The position numbers and the translations under genes are program-made. Shown here piece after piece: positions 1 through 7,443 of a DNA stretch of 44,662 nt. Where the stretch lies: assembly GCA_030745875.1 (NCBI GenBank), contig JASLNT010000012.1:1-44662 (forward strand), read 5' to 3'. Origin of the DNA: Phycisphaerae bacterium (GTDB taxonomy: Bacteria; Planctomycetota; Phycisphaerae; SM23-33). The notes below the pieces were generated by a model. The model ran no database searches, was not told the DNA's origin, and saw nothing but the letters and a program-made list of their open reading frames with translations. The stretch's first letter is position 1; the number at the start of each line of letters is the position of its first letter.

Positions 1-1
1 T

Positions 2-85
2 GGCCCGGTGGCGGAATTGGCAGACGCTGGGGACTTAAAATCCCTTGCCCCCCGGGGCGTGTGGGTTCGAGTCCCACCCGGGCCA
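2..85 (+). tRNA. tRNA-Leu, anticodon UAA
   Basis: This is a full cloverleaf. The 7-bp acceptor stem pairs bases 2-8 with 78-84, and A85 is the discriminator. The D-arm has the leucine form GCGGAATTGGCAGACGC. The anticodon stem encloses CTTAAAA, with TAA at 36-38. A GC-rich long variable arm (class II tRNA) follows, then a T-arm with TTCGAGT in the loop. The 3' CCA is not encoded, because the bases after A85 are CTCGA, so it must be added after transcription. The tRNA decodes UUA and UUG leucine codons. Confidence 0.97.
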
Positions 86-394
86 CTCGACGCTTCCCGC
101 GAGGAGATGCGTCTTTCTTATTTGTGTCGCGATGTGCCGAGGTTTTAAGGGGTCGCCCCAAACTCCTTTCGTATATCCACAGCTGTCTTCTTCCAGGCAG
201 CAGTCCAGAAGAACACTTCTTGCATCAACTGCGGCCTTGAAGTGGGAAACTCAATAAAAAGGGTTCTGCCCAGACGACATGTTTGGCTTGCCCGGCACGC
301 CGCACCGGATACAATCCCTGTGAAAGCTCCGCGACCGTGGCGGGAAGAGACGCTATCTGGGATATGTTGCTGAAGAAGTTACGAGGCGGGTCCT
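86..394. other. non-coding stretch after tRNA-Leu
   Basis: No convincing gene was found here. A short GGGG-TCG-CCCC inverted repeat (149-159) sits about 65 bases after the tRNA and could mark the end of its transcript, but it has no T-run. The open frame that reads through the tRNA is an artefact of the tRNA sequence. Confidence 0.4.
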
Positions 395-481
395 ATGAAC
401 ATAGATCAAGCGTTTGAGAAAGCATGGGGATTCACTAATCAAGGAAAAGCATCGGGTTTAATAATTCCATGTTTTCCTTGA
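395..481 (+). CDS. possible 28-residue small ORF or leader peptide
   Basis: ATG at 395 follows a purine-rich GAGGCGGG about 5 bases upstream, and the frame runs 28 codons to TGA at 479-481. The predicted peptide starts MNIDQAFEKAWGF and ends IIPCFP. Its last third lies inside an 11-bp inverted repeat (438-448 and 472-482), and its stop overlaps the candidate -35 box of the next promoter. It matches no family I recognise. It could be a leader peptide, a gene scrap or chance; the shortness keeps confidence low. Confidence 0.22.
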   Translation: MNIDQAFEKAWGFTNQGKASGLIIPCFP

Positions 482-482
482 T
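438..482. promoter_or_regulatory. 11-bp inverted repeat upstream of the PEP-CTERM gene
   Basis: ATCAAGGAAAA (438-448) is a perfect inverted copy of TTTTCCTTGAT (472-482), separated by 23 bases. The right arm overlaps the TTGATG -35 candidate at 478-483. A repressor bound across both arms would occlude the promoter. Read as RNA it would be a hairpin at the end of the 395-481 small ORF. Confidence 0.4.
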
Positions 483-505
483 GAATCGGGATTCCATGGT
501 ATAAT
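478..505 (+). promoter_or_regulatory. sigma-70-type promoter for the PEP-CTERM gene
   Basis: A perfect TATAAT lies at 500-505, and TTGATG at 478-483 stands 16 bases upstream. Transcription would start near 512 and leave a leader of about 210 bases before ATG 725. Confidence 0.5.
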
Positions 506-724
506 GTCCTTGCTCAAGCCTGCCTAGGGAGCGGCAAGGGCTATCTCTTATATCACGGTACAGGACAAGCACTCGCTCACTTGCACCTTCCTGCACCAGG
601 CCTCATCGGCCGAGTTCCCATAGTGTGAAGGCCCTATATGCAGGCTGAGCCGCTTGCCAGGGGTAGTGCCTTTCTGAGTTCTTTGTCTCCAGTCGTAGAA
701 AACCTACTCTGAAAGGATGGCAAG

Positions 725-1768
725 ATGGGAAATGTAATTCGGATGGTGTGTTTGGCTGCATTTGTTGCGGCGTTGGGTTCGGCCGCGTCGGCGGCGGACA
801 TCGCGACTGTTCCTGTGGGCAACGCGGGTAATAGCGTTGACAGCACTCCCTACGGGCGGTTCGGGCGGGTGGAGAACGAGTACAGTATTGGCAAGTACGA
901 AGTGACAGCCGGGCAGTACGGCGATTTTCTCAACAAGGTTGCCGGGGTGGATGCGTACGATCTGTACTACACGACCATGTCGCGCACCGACTTCGGCAGC
1001 GGGATCAGCCGTGCTGGCGGCGGGACCGCGGGCGACCCGTACACCTACGCCGTCGATCCGGCCTTCGTGAACCGTCCGGTGAACTACGTGAACTGGGGTG
1101 ACTCGATCCGGTTCGCCAACTGGCTGACGAACGGCCAGCCGACAGGGTTATTGACCGGTGATCCCGATGACGACGCCGGGCTTACCGAAGACGGTTCGTA
1201 CGATCTCAATGGCGCGATGAGCGATGCCGAGCTTCTAGCCGTAAGCGTTCCGGACGCGACTCAGCGGGCAGCGTGGGTCGGCGGCTCGAAGCCATATTAT
1301 CTGCTGCCCAGCGACGATGAGTGGTACAAGGCGGCGTACTACAATCCGGGCACAGACAGCTACTTCGATTATCCCACCAGCAGCGACACGGCCCCGGGCC
1401 GGGATATGGACGATGCCTCGGGCAACAACGCCAACATCTACGGCGATCCATATCCAATAGATTCGGGCAAGCACACCACGCTCGTTGGCGAGTTCCAGAA
1501 TTCCGAGAGCCCATACGGCACGTTCGACCAGGGCGGCAACGTCTGGGAATGGACCGAGACGTTTCACTACACGTCGTATCGCCGTTTGCGGGGCGGGTCG
1601 CTCTACGACGACGACAGCTTCCTGCTTGCGTCGTTCCGGTTGAATATCTCCCCGTCTGAGAGGAGCTACGACATCGGGTTCCGCGTCTCCAAGGTTCCTG
1701 AGCCCGCAACGATGGCGATTCTCGTGTTAGGTGGTATAGGGATATTGAGAAGGCGTCGGAAGCAATAA
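725..1768 (+). CDS. PEP-CTERM-anchored protein with FGE-like (SUMF1) domain
   Basis: This is a 347-residue exported protein. Residues 1-24 form a signal peptide ending ASA before ADIATV. Residues about 30-318 form a formylglycine-generating-enzyme-like domain, shown by the opening YSIGKYEVTAGQYGDFLN, then VNYVNWGDS, LPSDDEWYKAAYY, GGNVWEWTE and the closing RGGS...GFRV. The C-terminus is a PEP-CTERM signal: VPEPATM, then a hydrophobic stretch ending IGILRRRRKQ. That signal is normally processed by an exosortase, and proteins of this type reach the cell surface or matrix. The FGE catalytic cysteines are absent: the segment after RGGS reads LYDDDSFLLASF. A structural or ligand-binding role is therefore likelier than sulfatase activation. 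The start is supported by GAAAGGATGG just upstream. No exosortase lies in the window. Confidence 0.9.
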   Translation: MGNVIRMVCLAAFVAALGSAASAADIATVPVGNAGNSVDSTPYGRFGRVENEYSIGKYEVTAGQYGDFLNKVAGVDAYDLYYTTMSRTDFGSGISRAGGGTAGDPYTYAVDPAFVNRPVNYVNWGDSIRFANWLTNGQPTGLLTGDPDDDAGLTEDGSYDLNGAMSDAELLAVSVPDATQRAAWVGGSKPYYLLPSDDEWYKAAYYNPGTDSYFDYPTSSDTAPGRDMDDASGNNANIYGDPYPIDSGKHTTLVGEFQNSESPYGTFDQGGNVWEWTETFHYTSYRRLRGGSLYDDDSFLLASFRLNISPSERSYDIGFRVSKVPEPATMAILVLGGIGILRRRRKQ

Positions 1769-1788
1769 GGAAGTTGATACAGACACAC

Positions 1789-3207
1789 TCACTGCAGCGG
1801 GGCTAGCAGGTATGCGGCTCGGGAGGCGAGTCTGAACCAGAACGGTCTGGCTTCGAGTTGCCCGGTGGTTACCAGTGAGGCGTTTGCGAAATCGGTTTGG
1901 AGCATCTCCTCGATCTGTGATGCGAAGTTGTCGTCGATAACGACGGCGGTGATCTCGAAATTCAAGCGGAACGAGCGATTGTCGAGATTCGCGGTGCCCA
2001 CTCCGGAGACGTACTGGTCCACGAGGAAAACTTTCTGGTGCAGGAATCCGGGCTTGTAGCGGTAAATCTTGACGCCCGAATCGATCATGCGCCCCAGGAA
2101 TGCGAATGATGACAGATGCACCAGCAGCGAGTCGGGCTTCTCGGGGATCAGCACGCGCACGTCCACTCCGCGCAGGACGGCCAGTTGGAGGGCGGCGATT
2201 ACGCCTTCGTCGGGGACGAAGTACGGGCTTGCGATCCAGATTCGCTCGTCGGATGAGTGTATTGCGTGCTGGAACATGAGGTTCGCGGTTTCGACCGCGT
2301 CGGCCGGTCCGGACGGAACGATCAGCACGTGCTGGACTCCGTCGGGTTCGGCCTGGGGCTCCCACGCCAGGACGAGCACTTCGCCCGATGCCCAATGCCA
2401 ATCCTCCAGAAACGCCAATTGCAGCCCCAGCACCGCCGGTCCGTCGAGGCGCACGTGCGTGTCGCGCCACGGTCCGAATTTCGCGCTTCGTCCCATGTAC
2501 TCGTCGCCCACGTTCAGACCGCCGACCCAACCGGTGCGCCCGTCGGCGACGACAACCTTGCGGTGATTGCGGAAATTCAACTGGAAGCGATTCCATCGCC
2601 CGCGCGTTGAGTGGAACGGGCGGATCGACACGCCCGCGTCGATCAGTTCGTTGATGTACGCTCCGGGCAGATCGTAGGATCCGATCTCGTCGTACAGGAA
2701 ATAGACTCTCACGCCCCGGTTGCATTTTTCTATGAGCTTGTCCTTGAGTTGGCGCCCCAGCAGATCGTCGCGGACGATGTAGAACTGCACGAGCAGATAG
2801 TCGCGGGCCCGGTCCATCCCCTCGAAGATGCTCTGGAACGTTGCGTCTCCGTCTATGAGCAGTTTGGCCCGGTTGCCTCCAGAGAACGGCATCTGGGCGA
2901 GCAATTCGACGGCCCGCACGCGTCCGTATTCGTGTCCGTGCGATGAAATGTGGGGTTCCATCTTCGACTGAACACCGCCCAGCGACGTTCTGAGCTGCGA
3001 ATCTCGCCCCTTTCTTGCGAAGACGTATCCCTGGAACTTCGACCGCCCGAAAATCCAGTACGCCGGAACGGCCAGATACGGAACGGTGTTAAGCGAGACG
3101 AGCCAGGCGATAGTCCCCTGCGGGGTCCGCGTCGACATAAGCGCCGATATCGACGACAGCACGCCGAGTACGTGGGCGGTCGCTATTACCAGGACGAGGA
3201 TTGTCAT
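1789..3207 (-). CDS. cls: cardiolipin synthase (two-HKD phospholipase D family)
   Basis: This 472-residue membrane enzyme is predicted to condense two phosphatidylglycerol molecules into cardiolipin and glycerol. The N-terminus has two hydrophobic segments (about 1-22 and 32-53), as in the ClsA-type PLDc_N region. Two HxKxxxxD active-site motifs follow. The first is H215, K217, D222 (NHRKVVVAD) with GGLN downstream. The second is H390, K392, D397 (LHQKVFLVD) with GTANLDNRSF downstream. Both are intact and the length is normal for the family. The ATG overlaps the stop of the upstream DUF4105 gene in an ATGA arrangement, so the pair is probably translationally coupled. It converges on the PEP-CTERM gene with only 20 bases between stops. 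Confidence 0.93.
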   Translation of the reverse strand: MTILVLVIATAHVLGVLSSISALMSTRTPQGTIAWLVSLNTVPYLAVPAYWIFGRSKFQGYVFARKGRDSQLRTSLGGVQSKMEPHISSHGHEYGRVRAVELLAQMPFSGGNRAKLLIDGDATFQSIFEGMDRARDYLLVQFYIVRDDLLGRQLKDKLIEKCNRGVRVYFLYDEIGSYDLPGAYINELIDAGVSIRPFHSTRGRWNRFQLNFRNHRKVVVADGRTGWVGGLNVGDEYMGRSAKFGPWRDTHVRLDGPAVLGLQLAFLEDWHWASGEVLVLAWEPQAEPDGVQHVLIVPSGPADAVETANLMFQHAIHSSDERIWIASPYFVPDEGVIAALQLAVLRGVDVRVLIPEKPDSLLVHLSSFAFLGRMIDSGVKIYRYKPGFLHQKVFLVDQYVSGVGTANLDNRSFRLNFEITAVVIDDNFASQIEEMLQTDFANASLVTTGQLEARPFWFRLASRAAYLLAPLQ

Positions 3208-4313
3208 TTTTCCGCCACCGGCGGTTCATCGTCTGCTTCCTGTGTTTCGGGTTCGTCTTTGGGTCTTTCGGGTTGGGGCAGCACGTGCGGGCGGATTCGG
3301 CGCGAGAAGTGCGCCAGGTCGAACCCGTCTATGATGTACCGGTTGGCGTGGTGGCGTTTGCGGGTATCGTCAAACGAGTCATTCGACTTGATCCACCCGT
3401 TTTCATACGCCATGCTGTCGGCGTATCCGTTCAGCAGCAGGCGATAGTCGAACGAACTTGGCGGGACGATCGACTTGCCCGAATGCGCCAGGCATGTTGT
3501 GCAGTTGTCGGTTATCGTGTTGTAGAATTCCGGCGCGTCGGCGATCTGGTTGACGCGAGCGACAATCTGCTCAAACAGCTTGCGGATGTCCGCTTTCTCG
3601 GTGTTGGTCGGATACAGATACACCTGCTCTCTGCGAACTCCGACTCGCGAGCCGAGCAGATCCTCCTCGTCGCCCAGCACGTAGATCAGCTCGTACTTCC
3701 TGAACAGTCCGGCGATGCCGGAATACTCCTCGCCTTTCTCGGCGCGGGCCTCGACCGAGATGCAGAGATAGTCTTTGTCTTCGAATCCGAACGACAGCAT
3801 CGAGTGGGCCGTATGCCTCCCGCCGTCCCAGTAGGAGAAGATCAGATCGAGCGACGTGAGCTTGTTCAGGTCGAACGTCTTATCGTAGTACGCTATGGTG
3901 AAATCGTCGGCCGCCTTGTATTCGAAATTGCGGATGTTCCGCACGGTCGCCGAATCACCGTTGATAGTGACCTCCGGAAGGACGGCGGTTAATTGGCTCC
4001 ATTGGCGATCGTGAGACGGTTTGAGGCCCGTCCACCAGTACAGAACCGCCCCAAACGCAGCCAACAGGCACGCTGCGGTCAGTATCCGTTTTGGAAAACA
4101 GAAAAACGCCGCGAAAAACGCTATTGCGAAAGAGGACCCGAACGCCCAGCGAATGTTCTGGCCGGGCGCGCCGGCGAAAGTAATGGCGAGCGACGACCAG
4201 ATAATGATCGATCCCAGCGCCGGTGCGATCACCAGGATGAGTACGAGACGCCACAGAATCCTGCAGACCTTTTTTGCGCGGGGTTCTGTCGGCGAATTGG
4301 TCTTTGCGTCCAT
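3204..4313 (-). CDS. DUF4105 (Lnb N-terminal-like) inner-membrane protein
   Basis: This is a 369-residue protein. Three hydrophobic helices at about 22-46, 56-73 and 77-96 are followed by a soluble domain with DUF4105 features: WDGGRHTAHSMLSFGF, SVEARAEKGEEYS, GLFRKYEL, YVLGDEEDL, then NTITDNCTTC near the end. DUF4105 domains are papain-like folds predicted to act in the periplasm on lipids or lipoproteins, and NxxTDNCTT supplies the likely catalytic cysteine. ATG 4313 is chosen because AAAGGG lies about 12 bases upstream and the frame before it carries no membrane-protein character. The longer in-frame start at 4502 would overlap the divergent promoter region. The coupled downstream gene is cardiolipin synthase, which suggests a shared envelope-lipid role. 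That link is inference. Confidence 0.85.
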   Translation of the reverse strand: MDAKTNSPTEPRAKKVCRILWRLVLILVIAPALGSIIIWSSLAITFAGAPGQNIRWAFGSSFAIAFFAAFFCFPKRILTAACLLAAFGAVLYWWTGLKPSHDRQWSQLTAVLPEVTINGDSATVRNIRNFEYKAADDFTIAYYDKTFDLNKLTSLDLIFSYWDGGRHTAHSMLSFGFEDKDYLCISVEARAEKGEEYSGIAGLFRKYELIYVLGDEEDLLGSRVGVRREQVYLYPTNTEKADIRKLFEQIVARVNQIADAPEFYNTITDNCTTCLAHSGKSIVPPSSFDYRLLLNGYADSMAYENGWIKSNDSFDDTRKRHHANRYIIDGFDLAHFSRRIRPHVLPQPERPKDEPETQEADDEPPVAEK

Positions 4314-4481
4314 CGCAGTAAGCCCTTTCTGATTATGATCCCGACATGATATCCGCTGCTGTTTCCAGTTGAAATATTCTTGCACATGCCGCAACGCATT
4401 GCAACCGTCGATCTCGTGTTCTATCATGTGCGATTGCTCGCATCGGTTCGCCCGGTTTGGCGGGCTAAGGGAAGTTTGAAC

Positions 4482-5708
4482 ATGGCTTTGACGTTGGAAC
4501 AATTAGAGTTTCTCTCGCGTCCCGACGGGGCCGAAGCGCTGTCGCTGGATATTCCGGACGATCCGCTGGCCGCCCAGATGAGACTGCGCAAGAAGTACTC
4601 GTACGACCAGGCGTGTGCGATAGGGCACATGCGCGAGCTTCGCAAGCGCCCGGTGGCGATCGCGAAGTTCTCGCGCGACCTTGCGGGCAAGATGCTGCTG
4701 AGCGATGAGTTGCTGCAGCAGTGCTCGTCGTTGCGGTTGGCTCGTTACGTGGGGCTCCGGATGGCGGAGATGGCGAAAGCGGCCGGTCGCTCGGAGGTCA
4801 TGGATCTCTGCTGCGGGCTCGGCGGGGATGCGATAGGGCTCGCCGCTGCGGGGCTGGACGTGCTCGGATACGATATCTCGCCCGAAGCGGTCGTTTACTC
4901 GGCGCATAATGCGAGCGTCGCGGGCGTGAGCGGGCGGACGAAGTTTGCAGCCGCCGATGTGACGAAGCTTGACATCGCGTCCGATGCGATAGTGCACATC
5001 GATCCGGACCGTCGCAGCGGCGGACGGCGCGTGGTGGGGCTCAGCGAACTGCGTCCGGGCGAAGATTTTCTCAGGTCGCTGACGCAGAGAACGTCCGGCG
5101 GGGCGATGAAGCTGTCTGCGGCGATGGACTTTTCCGAACTGGACGACTGGTCGAATGTGCGCCTGGAGTATATTTCCGAAGACGGCGTGTGCAAGCAGTT
5201 GATCGTATGGTGGTCGCCGGATGTTTCGGACGCGCCGCCCCGCAGCGCCACAGCCGTCTGGGGCGACATGAACGCTCCGGAGTCCGAATCGATTCTCGCC
5301 GATGCGCCTCCGACACCGTTTGGCGAGATCGGTCCGTGGCTGATCGAGCCCGGTCCGGAAGTAATCGCCGCCCACGCCGTGGACGCTCTAGCCGCGCGCG
5401 ACAATCTTTGGCGGGCGCATCCGGGGATGCTGTGGTTGTTCGGCTCCGAGCCGGTCGATTCGCACTTGGCGCGGTCGTATGAGATTATCGAAACCGTTCC
5501 CGGCCGCGAACGCGAAATCCGCATCGCCCTGAAGAAACTCAACGCCGGTCTGGTCGAGATTAAATCGCGCGGAGTAAGCATAAACACCGACGCCCTCCAA
5601 CGCCGCCTCCGCGGCAAGGGCGACAGACCGCTTGTGGTCCTCTGGACCCGCATGGGCGACAAGCAAAAAGCATTCATCGGCGTGCGACGGAAAAACGAAC
5701 AGAGATAA
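4482..5708 (+). CDS. class I SAM-dependent methyltransferase with THUMP-like C-terminus
   Basis: This 408-residue protein has an N-terminal helical region, then a Rossmann methyltransferase core. Motif I is VMDLCCGLGGDAIGLA (about 106-121), motif II is LGYDISPEAV, and a HIDPDRRSGGRR segment (about 172-183) stands where other families carry NPPY or DPPY. The C-terminal part resembles the THUMP-like domain of bacterial class I methyltransferases of unknown substrate. RNA is the usual guess, which is inference. ATG 4482 has AAGGGAAG about 9 bases upstream. The longer frame from 4380 would put an arginine-rich, non-conserved tail on the protein. It is divergent from the DUF4105 gene. The HEAT/M23 gene follows 23 bases later, possibly as an operon. 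Confidence 0.85.
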   Translation: MALTLEQLEFLSRPDGAEALSLDIPDDPLAAQMRLRKKYSYDQACAIGHMRELRKRPVAIAKFSRDLAGKMLLSDELLQQCSSLRLARYVGLRMAEMAKAAGRSEVMDLCCGLGGDAIGLAAAGLDVLGYDISPEAVVYSAHNASVAGVSGRTKFAAADVTKLDIASDAIVHIDPDRRSGGRRVVGLSELRPGEDFLRSLTQRTSGGAMKLSAAMDFSELDDWSNVRLEYISEDGVCKQLIVWWSPDVSDAPPRSATAVWGDMNAPESESILADAPPTPFGEIGPWLIEPGPEVIAAHAVDALAARDNLWRAHPGMLWLFGSEPVDSHLARSYEIIETVPGREREIRIALKKLNAGLVEIKSRGVSINTDALQRRLRGKGDRPLVVLWTRMGDKQKAFIGVRRKNEQR

Positions 5709-5731
5709 AACGCTTCATCAGGATCGAATCT

Positions 5732-7381
5732 ATGGTCAGAGGCCCATATAAGTTTCGATATCTTGCGTTGGCGGTGATTGTTCTCGGATTGTGCGCGCCT
5801 TTGCGGGGCGACAAGGCCCTGGACGCCAAAATCGACTCGCTGCTGAAGTTGCTGGGAAGCGCCTCGACGCGCAAAGCTGCTCGTGAACAGTTGAACGCCA
5901 TCGGTCAGCCAGCCATACCCCGCCTGATCAAACACGTGAAAGGTCGGTCGATGGTTATGCGCGCGTTGGCGTTGTCGGCGTTGCAGAGGTGCTGGAGCCC
6001 CGACGCCCTCGACGCGGTGACCGGGGCGCTTTCCGACCGCAACAAGACCGTTCGCGACGTAGCCCACTCGGTGTTGCGACGCAATCTGAGCAAAGCCGAA
6101 CTGGCCGCCGTGACGCGCAAACTGGCCGACAGCCGCAACGTATTGGTCGCCGGGCCGGCGTTGCAATCGGTTGACGCCGCCGCCCCGGACGCCGAGAGGA
6201 TGGGCCGAGCCCTGCTCAAGTCGGGAATGTGGAAGTATCTCGACCGCGTCCTGCCGCGATATCACGACCCGGCGCTGACGCCGGCTACGCGGAAGATGCT
6301 GGACCGCGCCGCGGTCGCCGAGAAAACAACAGCCCTTTGCGCCCTGATTCACCAGCAGGACAATTCGCCGGAAACGCGAGTGAAGATCGGTAAGCGCTTG
6401 CGGCTTGGCACGCCGCAGTTGCGGGCGATGGCGGCGGAGTACATGCGATGGCACGGCGGGGAGAAGGATCTTGTCGCCCTGAAGAACGCCCGCAAGACCG
6501 AGCGCGACATTTACTGTCAGGCCGCGCTTGACGAGGCCGTCAACGCCATCAACATGCGCCGGGAAGCGTTCAAGGACGGACCGGAGATCCCAGCTCCCAA
6601 GTGGCCTGACGAACCGGCCGGGGCGTACCGGGCCGCGATCGATTGGCTGAAAAAGCACCCGACTAAATCGGCGAGGGAGTCGGTGGTGAAACTGCTGGCG
6701 TCGGCGGAGTCTTTCGAACCGCTCCATGACTACAAGGAGCGATTCAGCGGCGGGTCGGCGAGTCGCAATTCGGCCAGGTGCGAACTGCTGATGCTCGTAT
6801 CCGGTTATCCGGCGGTGCGGCGGGGTATGGCGTATCTCCGCGCCCCGACGACGCGGGCGGCCAGCCAACCGTCGGCGATGAAACTTATCGGACCGGTCCG
6901 CGACTACCTGGACCCGAAGCGCAAGAGTTTTGGATTCATGGTCGGCGGGGGGAAAGGCGTGTTTTCGCATACGCATCACGTCGGCGACGATGTGGCGTGG
7001 TATCGGCCTCAGGCTACGGTTGTCGCGATAGGGCCCGGGCGGGTTAAGATCGCCTCGGCGGGCGTATTATCGTGGGGCGGGCTGGTTGTGATCGAACACA
7101 CAGGCGACAAAGACGGTCCGTTCTGCAGCTTGTACGGACACCTCGGTCCGCTGGTTTGCGTTCGTGCGGGCCAGAAGGTGCGGCGCGGACAGAAGATCGC
7201 ATCGTTGGGGCGATGTTACACCTGGGCCAACGGCGGATACCGCGCCCATCTGCATTTCGGAATCCGCAAAGGCTCGTTCCGACGCGGAGGGTCCACCGGT
7301 TACCTTCCTCCGAAGATATTCAAGAACGGCGCCGCCGGCTGGACCGATCCCCAGAAGTTCATCCGCGCCCGCCTGAAGTAG
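5732..7381 (+). CDS. secreted HEAT-repeat protein with C-terminal M23 (LytM) peptidase domain
   Basis: This 549-residue protein has a hydrophobic signal segment (about 9-24, ending LCAPLRGD). HEAT-like helical repeats cover roughly 34-160 (for example RLIKHVKGRSMVMRALAL, DVAHSVLRRNL), and further helical sequence runs to about 370. The C-terminal M23 domain carries the zinc ligands of lysostaphin-type endopeptidases: HxGxD as H416-V-G418-D-D420, and HxH as H506-L-H508. LYGHLGPL and AGQKVRRGQKIASLG are typical M23 core motifs. Active peptidoglycan crosslink cleavage, or cell-wall binding, in the periplasm is predicted. AGGA precedes ATG 5732. The spacing of 23 bases to the upstream methyltransferase gene and 62 to the next gene allows co-transcription. 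The fusion of HEAT repeats to M23 is uncommon in better-known phyla. Confidence 0.87.
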   Translation: MVRGPYKFRYLALAVIVLGLCAPLRGDKALDAKIDSLLKLLGSASTRKAAREQLNAIGQPAIPRLIKHVKGRSMVMRALALSALQRCWSPDALDAVTGALSDRNKTVRDVAHSVLRRNLSKAELAAVTRKLADSRNVLVAGPALQSVDAAAPDAERMGRALLKSGMWKYLDRVLPRYHDPALTPATRKMLDRAAVAEKTTALCALIHQQDNSPETRVKIGKRLRLGTPQLRAMAAEYMRWHGGEKDLVALKNARKTERDIYCQAALDEAVNAINMRREAFKDGPEIPAPKWPDEPAGAYRAAIDWLKKHPTKSARESVVKLLASAESFEPLHDYKERFSGGSASRNSARCELLMLVSGYPAVRRGMAYLRAPTTRAASQPSAMKLIGPVRDYLDPKRKSFGFMVGGGKGVFSHTHHVGDDVAWYRPQATVVAIGPGRVKIASAGVLSWGGLVVIEHTGDKDGPFCSLYGHLGPLVCVRAGQKVRRGQKIASLGRCYTWANGGYRAHLHFGIRKGSFRRGGSTGYLPPKIFKNGAAGWTDPQKFIRARLK

Positions 7382-7443
7382 CCGCCCGAAAACTGCTTTG
7401 ATATCGCTGGAAACTCCGATACAGTAGTCCCAGAGGTGTAGAC

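Noticed and set aside
45..257. 70-codon frame starting inside the tRNA
   Set aside because: It begins within tRNA-Leu and has no ribosome binding site or recognisable sequence.
4895..6979. 694-codon minus-strand open frame
   Set aside because: It spans the antisense of two well-supported genes and the gap between them, with arginine/histidine-rich text and no domain.
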